Shown: piece by piece, positions 25,950-34,825 of the stretch
Numbering within the stretch: the stretch's first letter is position 1
How the letters are laid out: the number at the start of each line of letters is the position of its first letter
Source of the DNA: Flavobacterium gilvum
Lineage (GTDB): Bacteria > Bacteroidota > Bacteroidia > Flavobacteriales > Flavobacteriaceae
Direction: 5' to 3'
DNA length: 64,000 nucleotides
Assembly: GCF_001761465.1 (NCBI RefSeq)
Contig: NZ_CP017479.1
Coordinates: 1,364,001 to 1,428,000, forward strand
Notes under the pieces: generated by a model
Databases searched by the model: none
What the model was told of the DNA's origin: nothing
Seen by the model: only the letters and a program-made list of their open reading frames with translations
Made by a program: the position numbers and the translations under genes

Positions 25950-26019
25950 CTAAGATTCTGAGATGCTAAGATTCTGAGTTTTTTTAGAAACTAAGTATCT
26001 TAGCATCTCAGAATCTTAG
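25950..26019. repeat. 22-bp perfect inverted repeat between regulator and kinase genes
   Basis: Arms 25950-25971 and 25998-26019 are perfectly complementary over 22 bp with a 26-base loop. Inside the left arm, GATGCTAAGATTCTGA is itself partly duplicated. It ends 14 bases before the kinase ATG, so it can fold in the shared transcript and might set the regulator/kinase ratio. The sequence resembles the AGTTTCTAAG-type repeats near 17560-17630. Confidence 0.75.
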
Positions 26020-26033
26020 AAACTTAAAAAATA

Positions 26034-27125
26034 ATGAAAATCAATTTCAAGAAAAGTTACAAGTTTGCGATAAAATCGGCATTGTATATTAGTTTATTTG
26101 TTTCAGGATTTTGCATGATTTTATCTGAGATGCTGTTCAAATCTTCATTTGCAGACATGTTGTTGTTTGGTTTTATCAGCCTCTTTTTTGTCTACGTATT
26201 TTCATTTTTTGTTTTACAATATCGAGTGGAACGCTTTATTTACCGAAGGGTGAAGAAAATTTATGACGACGTGTCACTATTAGAATCAAGTACCTTTATC
26301 AATAAACCGATCACTACCGATATGGAAACATTGACAAGGGAAGTAAAGAAGTTTGCAACCGATAAAAAACTGGAAATAGAAATGCTTCAGATACGTGAAG
26401 AGTATCGAAGAGAATTTCTTGGTAATGTTTCCCACGAACTCAAAACGCCTTTGTTTACAGTTCAGGGTTACTTATCAACGCTGATTGATGGCGCGATGGA
26501 AGATAAATCAATCAGAAAGAAATATTTGAAACGCGCCGAAAAAGGAGTGGAGCGATTGATTTATATAGTCGAAGATTTGGATATGATTACCAAATTGGAA
26601 TCTGGGGATTTGAATCTTGATTTTACAAAATTTGATTTAGTAAAACTCATTAAGAACGTTTTTGATTTGCTGGAAATGAAAGCCGATAAAAAAGGAATTA
26701 CTTTGGCATTCGAAAATGATAATATTCAGCCCATTTTTGTAAATGGAGATAAAGACAAAATTCAGCAGGTAGTCGAAAATTTAATTGTAAATTCCATAAA
26801 ATATGGAAAAGAAGACGGTCTGACCGAAGTTTCGATTGTGAATTTAACCAATAAAAAAGTATTGGTACGCATATCGGATAACGGCGAAGGAATAGAAGCT
26901 CATAATATACCAAGACTTTTTGAGCGTTTTTACAGAGTGGATAAAAGCGGCTCCCGTACCGAAGGAGGTTCTGGTTTAGGACTTTCCATTGTAAAACATA
27001 TTCTCGAAGCCCATAAAGAAAAAATTTATGTGGAAAGTGAATTTGGAATCGGTTCCGAGTTTTCTTTTACACTCGAAAAAACCTACATCACAGATCAGTT
27101 TGGTCTAAAAACGAAAATAAATTAA
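26034..27125 (+). CDS. PhoR-like sensor histidine kinase
   Basis: 363 residues: two N-terminal membrane helices (about 12-34 and 41-62) with almost no periplasmic loop, a HisKA domain with His134 in FLGNVSHELKTPLFTV, and an HATPase with N-box VVENLIVNSIKYG, G1 DNGEGI, F-box RLFERFYRVDK and G2 GSGLGLSIVKHI. The lack of a periplasmic sensor is like PhoR, which senses through the PstSCAB-PhoU complex encoded downstream. Cognate to the response regulator at 25248. Confidence 0.88.
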   Translation: MKINFKKSYKFAIKSALYISLFVSGFCMILSEMLFKSSFADMLLFGFISLFFVYVFSFFVLQYRVERFIYRRVKKIYDDVSLLESSTFINKPITTDMETLTREVKKFATDKKLEIEMLQIREEYRREFLGNVSHELKTPLFTVQGYLSTLIDGAMEDKSIRKKYLKRAEKGVERLIYIVEDLDMITKLESGDLNLDFTKFDLVKLIKNVFDLLEMKADKKGITLAFENDNIQPIFVNGDKDKIQQVVENLIVNSIKYGKEDGLTEVSIVNLTNKKVLVRISDNGEGIEAHNIPRLFERFYRVDKSGSRTEGGSGLGLSIVKHILEAHKEKIYVESEFGIGSEFSFTLEKTYITDQFGLKTKIN

Positions 27126-27229
27126 ACATTTGATAGTTTTAACTTTAAATTGCTAATGCGTTGATTTTTAGCACTAATTAATTTTTAAGTAAGAAAACTA
27201 TTTTGCGATTTGTTAAAGAAAAAACCGAT

Positions 27230-27295
27230 TAACATTAAATTATCATCTAAATAACCTTGTGTTAACTTTAACTTAACATAGCAGTGTCACCTTTG
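27230..27295 (+). promoter_or_regulatory. Candidate Pho box and promoter of the porin-pst operon
   Basis: TAAC occurs at 27230, 27252, 27263 and 27274, with TATC at 27241: five consecutive units at an exact 11-bp period, most preceded by T (TTAAC). A 10-base gap leads to CACCTTTG (27288-27295), one mismatch from TAnnTTTG, 28 bases before the porin ATG. The gap is one 11-bp step shorter than at the other two promoters. Confidence 0.72.
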
Positions 27296-27323
27296 CAACA
27301 AATTAACATTCACATTAAGAAAA

Positions 27324-28640
27324 ATGAAAAAAGTTATAGTTGCAATAATGATATCGTTATGTGGTATTATCACTGCTCAAGAAGTTGAAAAAGATACAGT
27401 AAAAAAAGTCAGTCTGGATTCGTTGGCTGCAACTGTCAATGATCATTCAATGAAATTAGCAGGTTATGAAGAAAAATTTTCCGGTTTGGAAGCGATTGTT
27501 AATGAGCTGAATAAGATTAAAGTTTCAGGTTATATTCAGGCTCAGTACGAAATGTATGATACTTGGTCGTCTGACGGGACGATACATGGTGTTCCTGTTA
27601 GCGGTACTACTTCATACGAGGATAATTCGTTTTATATCAGGAGAGCAAGGATTAAATTCACTTATAAACCTATTGATGGTGTGAATTTTGTTTTGCAGCC
27701 TAACTATGAAGTGCATCAGGTTACTTTGAAAGATGCTTACGTTCAGTTAAATGACCGTTGGCTTAATACATTCTCTTTATGGGTTGGACAATTTAATAGA
27801 CCTACTTATGAAATAGAATATTCTTCGGCATCAAGAGAATTTGCAGAAAGAACTTTAATGACAAGAACACTTTATCCGACAGAAAGAGATCAGGGAGTTA
27901 AATTAGAAGCTGATTTTGCGACCAAATACAACTTTCCTTTAAAATTACAAGTCGCTGTACTTAACGGTAACTTCGGAGAAGGATCATTGGCTAGCCAGGC
28001 AAAAGACGTTGATAACGCCAAAGATCTAATGGCTAGAGGAGTTTATTCTGTGAAAATGTTGAGTAATTCATTGGGAATAGATTTTGGAGCGCACACTTAT
28101 CTTGGAAAAACTACTGTAATTGCTCAAACAACACCTCCTACAGTATTTTCAGATGTAAACAATAATCCATTTATTCCTAAAGTAGGAGATAGATTGAATA
28201 AAGAATTATTTGGCGGAGAACTGCAAGCCTATTATGATTTCCTTGGAGGATTGTCTTTAAAAGGAGAGTATATCAGAGGAACCTATTCTGGAACGACAAA
28301 TGCTGCTCAGGTTAATTCATTATTTAATGCAAATAAAATAAGAAACGTAGAAGGTTATTATATTTCATTTGTTAAAAACATAGGTAAAGTCAATACCGCT
28401 TCTATACGATATGATGTTTTTGACCCTAATACAAAAATGTCTGGAAACGCGATTACAAATGCAGGTGATTTGAGATACAATAACTGGACTTACGCATGGC
28501 AATATTTTTTCAATGACAACATAAAATTAATGGCATGTTATGTTATGCCAATAAATGAGAAATCTCAAAACGCCGGTGAGGATTTTAAAATTGACAAACA
28601 CGATAATATATTCACTCTAAGAGTACAAGCTAGATTCTAA
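27324..28640 (+). CDS. Phosphate-selective porin O/P family protein
   Basis: 438 residues: signal peptide (GIITAQ), a short heptad-like segment (about 30-65, HSMKLAGYEEKFSGLEAIVNELNKI, a likely trimerising coiled coil), then a 16-strand-type barrel with the O/P signatures VSGYIQAQYEMYD, SFYIRRARIKFTYKP, WVGQFNRPTYEIEYSSASREFAERT and terminal RVQARF. It would let phosphate cross the outer membrane. It precedes pstS with no obvious terminator, so it probably heads the operon under the Pho-box-like promoter. Confidence 0.88.
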   Translation: MKKVIVAIMISLCGIITAQEVEKDTVKKVSLDSLAATVNDHSMKLAGYEEKFSGLEAIVNELNKIKVSGYIQAQYEMYDTWSSDGTIHGVPVSGTTSYEDNSFYIRRARIKFTYKPIDGVNFVLQPNYEVHQVTLKDAYVQLNDRWLNTFSLWVGQFNRPTYEIEYSSASREFAERTLMTRTLYPTERDQGVKLEADFATKYNFPLKLQVAVLNGNFGEGSLASQAKDVDNAKDLMARGVYSVKMLSNSLGIDFGAHTYLGKTTVIAQTTPPTVFSDVNNNPFIPKVGDRLNKELFGGELQAYYDFLGGLSLKGEYIRGTYSGTTNAAQVNSLFNANKIRNVEGYYISFVKNIGKVNTASIRYDVFDPNTKMSGNAITNAGDLRYNNWTYAWQYFFNDNIKLMACYVMPINEKSQNAGEDFKIDKHDNIFTLRVQARF

Positions 28641-28762
28641 ATTTAAAACACGATTTAAATAAATTAAAACATGAAATGAGCATGACTGCAAATTGGTAAC
28701 AAAGACCAATGTTGAAATGCGAATTACATAAGACAAATAAAAAAAACAATAAACATTTACTT

Positions 28763-29596
28763 ATGAAAACAACAAAATTAAAAGTAGCATTATTTGTTCT
28801 GGTTGTAATGGGAATAGGATTTTCATTTACCACTCTAAATAAAGTGACCGTAAAAGGTTCTGACACAATGGTTATTTTGTCCCAAAAATGGGCTGAAGTA
28901 TATATGAAAAAAAATCCGGGAGCCACTATTCAGGTTACAGGCGGTGGTTCTGGAGTAGGTTTGGCAGCATTGATAAATGGTTCTACAGATATCGCCAATT
29001 CAAGCCGTCCTATCAAATCTTCGGAAGTAGAAAAACTAAAAGCAAGATACAACACACTTGGAGTTGAGATTCCTTGTGCCAAAGATGGTTTGTCTGTTTA
29101 TTTGAACAAAGCAAATCCGGTTACAGCCCTTACTCTTAAACAAATTGGACAAATATTTGCAGGTAAAATCACAAACTGGAATGAAGTAGGAGGACCAGAT
29201 GCACCAATCAAATTATATGGTAGAGAAAGCAGTTCTGGTACTTTTGGTTTCTTCAAAGACAATGTGGTAAAAACTGATTTTTCTCCATCTTGCCAAACTT
29301 TGCCTGGAACTGCAGCAATTGTAAATGCCGTAAAAAAAGATAAATTTTCTATAGGTTACGGTGGAGCGGCTTATGCTGAAGGTGTAAAAGACTGTGCAGT
29401 AAAAAAAGACGATAAAAGTCCAGGTATTTTGCCAACAGCTGCTACAATCAAAAATCATACTTACCCTATTTCAAGATACTTATATATGTATTTGAAATCG
29501 AAACCAACAGGTGAGATTAAAGCGTTTGTTGATTGGATTTTAAGTCCAGAAGGGCAAGCACTTATTGCTGATGTTGGTTATTATCCTTTAAAATAA
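28763..29596 (+). CDS. pstS: Phosphate ABC transporter substrate-binding protein PstS
   Basis: Binds phosphate for the Pst importer; about 278 residues from ATG 28763 (MKTTKLKVALF). An upstream ATG at 28709 would put charged residues before the signal sequence. Motifs: VTVKGSDTMVILSQKW, VTGGGSGVGLAALINGSTDIANSSRPIK (the Ser/Gly phosphate loop), FAGKITNWNEVGG, RESSSGTFGFFKDNV and SIGYGGAAYAEG. It is followed by a strong hairpin before pstC. Confidence 0.93.
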   Translation: MKTTKLKVALFVLVVMGIGFSFTTLNKVTVKGSDTMVILSQKWAEVYMKKNPGATIQVTGGGSGVGLAALINGSTDIANSSRPIKSSEVEKLKARYNTLGVEIPCAKDGLSVYLNKANPVTALTLKQIGQIFAGKITNWNEVGGPDAPIKLYGRESSSGTFGFFKDNVVKTDFSPSCQTLPGTAAIVNAVKKDKFSIGYGGAAYAEGVKDCAVKKDDKSPGILPTAATIKNHTYPISRYLYMYLKSKPTGEIKAFVDWILSPEGQALIADVGYYPLK

Positions 29597-29603
29597 TGTA
29601 AAG

Positions 29604-29645
29604 CAAATATCCCTCATTCTCGAAATCAAAAATGAGGGATATTTG
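29604..29645 (+). promoter_or_regulatory. 15-bp perfect hairpin between pstS and pstC
   Basis: Arms 29604-29618 and 29631-29645 pair perfectly over 15 bp with a 12-base loop. Only a short T-rich stretch follows, so partial termination or 3' protection of the pstS message is plausible, giving more binding protein than permease. Confidence 0.75.
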
Positions 29646-29677
29646 TTGTTTATCCTATACGAACCCAAATAAATAAA

Positions 29678-30877
29678 ATGGATTCACAATTTCCCATAAA
29701 ACAAAGTTTCACTAAAGAAAGTCTGAAGAAACAATTCAGGTTATCTGAATTCCTAGCCGAAAAAGTGATAACATCGATTGCTTTTTTGTCGATTGCGACT
29801 ATTTTTCTGATTTTTATTTTTGTTTTCAAAGAGTCAATGCCATTGTTCCGTTTTGGGAATAATGATAAAACGAAAACCGAAATTCAGGCTTCAAATGTTG
29901 GCAAACCAGAATCGTACGGAGCATCTTCAGAAGAGTTGAAGCCGGAGTCATATGGTGCCGAAACAACAGAGGAGTTAAAACCGGAGACTTATGGTTCTGA
30001 GCCCGCGCCACAAGATGATTTGAAACCAGAAAGTTACGGAGACACTCCAAAAGAAGACTTGACTGTACCGGTGGAAGATGAAACAAATGCCGTTTCCCAA
30101 AATAGCGAAGAGTCTGGTAAAACCTGGAATACCTTTGTTAGTACAGAGTGGGTTCCGGTTTCGGATAATCCACGATACGGTTTGATTGGTTTGTTGATAG
30201 GAACCTTGAAGGTGACCATTATCGCAATGCTGATTGCTGGTCCATTGGCGGTATTGGCCGCATTATATACTTCTTGTTTTGCTTCCAAAAAAAACAAAGA
30301 AATTATAAAACCGATTATCGAAATGCTGGCTGCTTTTCCATCGGTGGTTATTGGTTTTTTTGCTTTGATGGTTTTGGCTAGTTTTTTTCAGAATGTGTTC
30401 GGGTATGATTCCCGATTAAATGCTTTTATCGGTGGGATAGCAATGGCTTTGGCGGCGATTCCTATTATTTATACAATTTCAGAAGATGCTTTGGCATCTG
30501 TTCCTAAAACGTATACCGAAGCAAGTCTTGCATTGGGAGCCAGTAAGTGGCAAACTGCTTTTTTTGTGGTTTTGCCTGCTGCAACGCCCGGGATTTTTGC
30601 TGCACTGTTGCTCGGAATCGGAAGAATTTTTGGCGAAACAATGATTGCCTTGATGGCAACTGGAAACGCAGCGTTACTTTCGGCAAATCCTTTTGAAAGC
30701 GTGCGAACTTTTGCAGCGACCATTGGTTCCGAAATGGCCGAAACAGTATTTGGAGAAACGCATTACAGTGTTTTGTTCTTCATAGGATCATTGCTTTTTG
30801 TCTTTTCATTTGCTTTAAATGCAATAGCTGAGTTTTATGTGAAAGGTAAATTATTGAAAAAATTCCAAGGAAAATAA
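29678..30877 (+). CDS. pstC: Phosphate ABC transporter permease PstC with repeat-bearing loop
   Basis: 399 residues, longer than most PstC (about 300). A first helix (about 31-52) is followed by a hydrophilic loop (about 55-165) not present in E. coli PstC. It contains four copies of KPE(S/T)YG at 76-81, 88-93, 101-106 and 116-121 in an acidic context. From about 168 the normal permease resumes, with the coupling motif YTEASLALGASKWQTAFFVVLPAA and GIGRIFGETMIALMATG. It abuts pstA by 2 bases. Membrane topology suggests the loop is periplasmic. Confidence 0.92.
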   Translation: MDSQFPIKQSFTKESLKKQFRLSEFLAEKVITSIAFLSIATIFLIFIFVFKESMPLFRFGNNDKTKTEIQASNVGKPESYGASSEELKPESYGAETTEELKPETYGSEPAPQDDLKPESYGDTPKEDLTVPVEDETNAVSQNSEESGKTWNTFVSTEWVPVSDNPRYGLIGLLIGTLKVTIIAMLIAGPLAVLAALYTSCFASKKNKEIIKPIIEMLAAFPSVVIGFFALMVLASFFQNVFGYDSRLNAFIGGIAMALAAIPIIYTISEDALASVPKTYTEASLALGASKWQTAFFVVLPAATPGIFAALLLGIGRIFGETMIALMATGNAALLSANPFESVRTFAATIGSEMAETVFGETHYSVLFFIGSLLFVFSFALNAIAEFYVKGKLLKKFQGK

Positions 30878-30879
30878 GT

Positions 30880-31824
30880 ATGGAAAAAGTTTTAGATATA
30901 TCAGAAAACCACTTTTTTTCCAGCAAAAGAAATGCTTCGGAAATAAAAGGAAAACTTTTTGTAGGGATTACGCAATTGGCCGTAATTCTTATTATTGCCG
31001 TTCTTGCTGTTGTTTTGGGAATTATTATTTATGAAGGAAGAAGTAAGTTTTCTTGGGAATTTATTTCGACTTTTCCAACCAACGGAATGACCGAAGGAGG
31101 AATTTTTCCAGCCTTGATAGGTACTTTTATTTTGGTGATTGTAATGTCTATTGCAGCCGTTCCTTTTGGCACGATTACGGCACTTTACTTAACCGAATAT
31201 GCCAGTGAAAAATCCAAATTTGCTGCGGCAGTTCGATTCTCGGTACGTACTTTGGCTGTAGTTCCATCGATTATTTTCGGGCTTTTTGGACTCGGTTTTT
31301 TCATCCAGTTTGTGGGAACCGGAGCCGATACTGTTTTTAATGGTGGTCAATTGCGTTGGGGACAACCTAATATTCTTTGGGCGAGTTTAACGATGTCTTT
31401 ATTGACTTTGCCAGTTATTATTGTTTCTGTCGAAGAATCCTTAAAAACGATTCCAAGAGAATTACGGGAAGCGAGTCTGGCACTTGGCGCAACCAAATGG
31501 CAAACTATTAGAAAGGTGGTTCTTCCGGGATCTATTTCCGGAATTATGACAGGAACCATTCTTGCTGTGAGCAGGGGAGCCGGCGAAGTTGCTCCAATAC
31601 TGTTTACTGGTGCAGCCTATTATTTGGCTACGTTGCCGGGTTCTTTGAGTGACCAATTCATGAACTTGGGTTATCATATTTATATTATGTCTACCCAATC
31701 TTCGGATGTGGAGAAAACCATGCCAATACAGTTTGCGACAACTTTGGTATTGTTAATCTTGACATTGTCTCTCAATATCGTCGCAGTAATGATCAGATCA
31801 AGAATCAGAAGAAAAGCAAAATAA
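30880..31824 (+). CDS. pstA: Phosphate ABC transporter permease PstA
   Basis: 314 residues, six predicted helices. Coupling motif LREASLALGATKWQTIRKVVLPGS, then GTILAVSRGAGEVAPILFTGAAYY, the PstA counterpart of the PstC GETMIALM segment. It forms the membrane channel with PstC and sits between pstC (2-base gap) and pstB (42-base gap). Confidence 0.94.
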   Translation: MEKVLDISENHFFSSKRNASEIKGKLFVGITQLAVILIIAVLAVVLGIIIYEGRSKFSWEFISTFPTNGMTEGGIFPALIGTFILVIVMSIAAVPFGTITALYLTEYASEKSKFAAAVRFSVRTLAVVPSIIFGLFGLGFFIQFVGTGADTVFNGGQLRWGQPNILWASLTMSLLTLPVIIVSVEESLKTIPRELREASLALGATKWQTIRKVVLPGSISGIMTGTILAVSRGAGEVAPILFTGAAYYLATLPGSLSDQFMNLGYHIYIMSTQSSDVEKTMPIQFATTLVLLILTLSLNIVAVMIRSRIRRKAK

Positions 31825-31866
31825 TATAACCCACTTAATTGGATTATTCTTTTAGATATAAATAAA

Positions 31867-32625
31867 ATGAAGGACATAAAGATAAAAGTTAAAGATTTGT
31901 CATTACACTATGGTGAAAAAAAGGCGCTGAACGAAATCACCATGGATATTCCTGCCAATAAAGTGACAGCTCTCATTGGGCCATCAGGTTGCGGGAAATC
32001 TACTTTTTTGAGATGCATTAACAGAATGAATGATTTGATTCCTAATGTTACGATTACTGGAAAAATGCACGTAGAGGGAATAGATATTTACGACAAAAAC
32101 GTAGATGTTGTTAATATTCGAAAAAAAATCGGAATGGTTTTTCAAAAATCGAATCCGTTTCCAAAATCCATTTACGAAAATATAGCCTACGGGCCACGTA
32201 TCAACGGAATAAATGATAAAGCACAATTGGATGAAATTGTAGAAAAGTCATTACGTCAGGCTGCAATTTGGGATGAGCTGAAAGACCGTTTGGGTGATTC
32301 TGCATTAGGACTTTCTGGGGGGCAACAACAACGTTTGTGCATCGGGAGAACATTGGCGGTAAGCCCGGATATTATTTTGATGGACGAACCAGCAAGTGCT
32401 TTGGATCCAATTTCTACTTCAAAAATTGAAGAACTGATACACCAGTTAAAAGAGGATTATACGATTATTATTGTAACTCATAACATGCAACAAGCCGCAA
32501 GAACGAGTGATCATACGGCCTTTTTCTACATGGGAAATCTGATAGAAATGGGGAAAACGAATACAATTTTTACCAAACCTTCGGAAAAACAAACAGAAGA
32601 TTATATTACAGGAAGATTTGGTTAA
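31867..32625 (+). CDS. pstB: Phosphate ABC transporter ATP-binding protein PstB
   Basis: 252 residues. Walker [10 protein letters not shown] (38-46), the PstB-typical [15 protein letters not shown]-loop [22 protein letters not shown], signature [16 protein letters not shown], Walker [14 protein letters not shown] and H-loop [10 protein letters not shown]. Energises PstCA; ends [11 protein letters not shown] as in the family. Confidence 0.95.
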   Translation: MKDIKIKVKDLSLHYGEKKALNEITMDIPANKVTALIGPSGCGKSTFLRCINRMNDLIPNVTITGKMHVEGIDIYDKNVDVVNIRKKIGMVFQKSNPFPKSIYENIAYGPRINGINDKAQLDEIVEKSLRQAAIWDELKDRLGDSALGLSGGQQQRLCIGRTLAVSPDIILMDEPASALDPISTSKIEELIHQLKEDYTIIIVTHNMQQAARTSDHTAFFYMGNLIEMGKTNTIFTKPSEKQTEDYITGRFG

Positions 32626-32717
32626 TGCATACAGGTGTATTAGTTTTGGTATGATAGTTGTTTCAAAACTATTAACAATTAAAACTTTTAAACTTCCATA
32701 ATTTTAAACATAATACA

Positions 32718-33383
32718 ATGGCAACACATTTCGAAATGGAATTAGATAATTTAAAAAATATTATTAAAAAAATCGGAAAATTGGCAGAAGGTCAAGTGAG
32801 CGAAGCCGTGAAAATTCTTTTGCAGGAGCCAGAAGCCGCCGAAGGGAAAGTCATCAAAAAAACGGAATCCAAAATTGATAAATTGGATGTTAAAATTGAT
32901 GAGATTTGTCAAAGTATTTTTGCGCTGAAACAGCCTGTTGCTACAGATTTACGTTTTATTATGTCGGCAATGCAAATCAGTAATGAGATTGAACGAATTG
33001 GTGATTTGTCTATCAGCATTGTAAAAAAAGCAAAAAACATAAAAGAAAAACACGATTTAATCGAAAAGTTTGATATTGCCGATATTACCAGACAAGTTGA
33101 ATTGGTTACCATAAAAACCAACAAATGTTTTGCTGATCAGGATGGTAAAGCTTCGGGGGAAATATTTGTTTTGAACAAGGAAATAAGAAATCAATGTGAG
33201 GATGCCATTCACGGTATTATCAATGAAATGAAAGTTAATTCCAAAGCTGTGGTTTCTGGAACCAATCTGGTAATTGTTTTGAAACATTTGGAGCGTATTT
33301 CTGAGCATTGCACAAACATTGCCGAGTATGTTTATTTTACGGTCAATGCCAAAATTATTAAACACGAGAAATTGGAAAATTAA
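32718..33383 (+). CDS. phoU: Phosphate signalling complex protein PhoU
   Basis: 221 residues, all helical, two PhoU repeats: FALKQPVATDLRFIMSAMQISNEIERIGDLSISI in the first and VVSGTNLVIVLKHLERISEHCTNIAEYVYF in the second, both with the metal-binding E-x-x-(R)I-x-(D/E)H/L pattern. Links Pst transport to the PhoR-type kinase as a negative regulator. Last gene of the operon, followed by a terminator. Confidence 0.93.
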   Translation: MATHFEMELDNLKNIIKKIGKLAEGQVSEAVKILLQEPEAAEGKVIKKTESKIDKLDVKIDEICQSIFALKQPVATDLRFIMSAMQISNEIERIGDLSISIVKKAKNIKEKHDLIEKFDIADITRQVELVTIKTNKCFADQDGKASGEIFVLNKEIRNQCEDAIHGIINEMKVNSKAVVSGTNLVIVLKHLERISEHCTNIAEYVYFTVNAKIIKHEKLEN

Positions 33384-33418
33384 TCGTTGTTTTTTAGAAT
33401 TCAAATCATAAATTATTG

Positions 33419-33452
33419 AAAGCCGGACAAATAAATTGTTTCGGCTTTTTTG
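33419..33452 (+). terminator. Terminator after phoU
   Basis: AAAGCCG (33419-33425) pairs with CGGCTTT (33442-33448), extended by GACAA/TTGTT, followed by a T-run. It ends the pst-phoU operon. Confidence 0.7.
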
Positions 33453-33524
33453 TTTTTTGCAATTGTAAATATTTTTTTTCAATTCAATTGTATAACTTTA
33501 TACTGTGACTTCTATCTGGCTTTT

Positions 33525-34538
33525 ATGAAATATATTTTGCTTTCTTTCTTTTTGTTGTTTTCAATCGGACTGATGTATGGGCAGAAGGATACACTGTATT
33601 TTAAAAACAAGGAGATGATGGTAGGGGAGGTAAAAAGTATGTCGAATAACATACTGACTGTCGAAACCAAATACAGTGACGAAGATTTTAAAATTGCATT
33701 TGATAAAGTAATACGGCTAAAACTGGTGAATAAATATTCTATTTACTTAGTGGATGGGGCGAGTTTTTTTGGGACTTTAAGATCAAACAAAGATAGTGAA
33801 GTCACCATTACCAGCGATGATACCATACGAGATATTCGAATTGCAAAAATTGTAAGCTTGAACAAAATAGAAACTGAATTTTGGAAACATTTTACGGGAG
33901 CGTTTGATTTTGGTTACAACTTAACAAAGGAAAATAATAGCCAGCAATTAACTTTTTCATTGCAATTGAATTATGTTAGTGAAAAGTGGATTCATACCGC
34001 AAAATACGATGAGTTATATACCGTACAGGATGGAGTGGATGATATTAACAGGGTAGATCTAGACTTAGATACCAAAAGATATTACAAAAATAATTGGTTT
34101 TTTAATTCCAATTTTTCATTCTTATCCAATACCAGTCAGTCCATAGAAGGGCGATACAGTCCAAGCATAGGAATGGGGAATTATTTGGTCAGAAACAATA
34201 AGCTTTATTTTCTTGTCGGAGGTGGTTTGACTTATAATATTGAAAAGTATTTTGATTCTGTCGATAATAAAAATTCATTTGAAGCGGTTTTGACCACCCA
34301 GTTTAATGCATTTAATTTAAAAGATATCGATATTAACACAACCGTTTCTATGTTTCCCAGCTTGTCTGAAAAAGGCCGTTTTAGAACCGATGTGGATTTT
34401 TCTTTTAAATACGATTTGCCACTCGATTTTTATATAAAAGCGTCTGTTAATGCCAATTATGATAACCAACCGTCTCAAAATTCAACAAAACTGGATTATG
34501 TTTTCTCAACGGGTTTTGGATGGAAATTGAAACATTGA
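33525..34538 (+). CDS. DUF481 outer-membrane protein
   Basis: About 337 residues from ATG 33525 (MKYILLSFFLLFSIGLMYGQ, signal peptide); upstream codons back to 33450 give no signal-like sequence. A small beta-rich N-terminal domain (about 22-115, DTLYFKNKEMMVGEVKSM, VDGASFFGTLRSNKDSEVTI) precedes a DUF481 barrel (WKHFTGAFDFGYNLTKEN, YSPSIGMGNYLVRNNKLYFLVGGGLTYN, FSTGFGWKLKH). Function unknown. It follows the phoU terminator, so there is no sign it belongs to the Pho operon. Confidence 0.8.
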   Translation: MKYILLSFFLLFSIGLMYGQKDTLYFKNKEMMVGEVKSMSNNILTVETKYSDEDFKIAFDKVIRLKLVNKYSIYLVDGASFFGTLRSNKDSEVTITSDDTIRDIRIAKIVSLNKIETEFWKHFTGAFDFGYNLTKENNSQQLTFSLQLNYVSEKWIHTAKYDELYTVQDGVDDINRVDLDLDTKRYYKNNWFFNSNFSFLSNTSQSIEGRYSPSIGMGNYLVRNNKLYFLVGGGLTYNIEKYFDSVDNKNSFEAVLTTQFNAFNLKDIDINTTVSMFPSLSEKGRFRTDVDFSFKYDLPLDFYIKASVNANYDNQPSQNSTKLDYVFSTGFGWKLKH

Positions 34539-34660
34539 TTTTTTACGCAGATTATCTGTTAGACACAAATTAGCACGATTTTTTTTTTGGTTAAAAAAAA
34601 ATCTGCAAAAATCCGTTAAATCTGCGTGCTAAATTTTCACGCTGATTTTTTCCACAATAT

Positions 34661-34762
34661 TGTCATTCCGACGGAGGAGGAATCTCCGTTAGAAACTCGA
34701 TAAAGATTGGAGATTTTGATTGCAGAATTACGTGCTGAGATTCCTCCTCCATCGGAATGACA
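34661..34762. repeat. 102-bp palindromic repeat (TGTCATTCCGACGG arms)
   Basis: Arms of 26 bp, 34661-34686 and 34737-34762, complementary with one mismatch, enclose about 50 bases. It is preceded by degenerate CTGCGTGCTAAATTTTCACGC sequence (34540-34650). The structure is like a small non-autonomous palindromic element; it carries no ORF. Confidence 0.8.
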
Positions 34763-34825
34763 AACTTTATGGATAAATAGATTTTAACTCGGATCTGGGT
34801 TTAAGTTCCTACTGAAAAGCCCGTT

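Noticed and set aside
28641..28762. Pho-box-like repeats directly upstream of pstS
   Set aside because: Only one TAAC (28697) and no 11-bp partner; pstS is more likely transcribed from the porin promoter.
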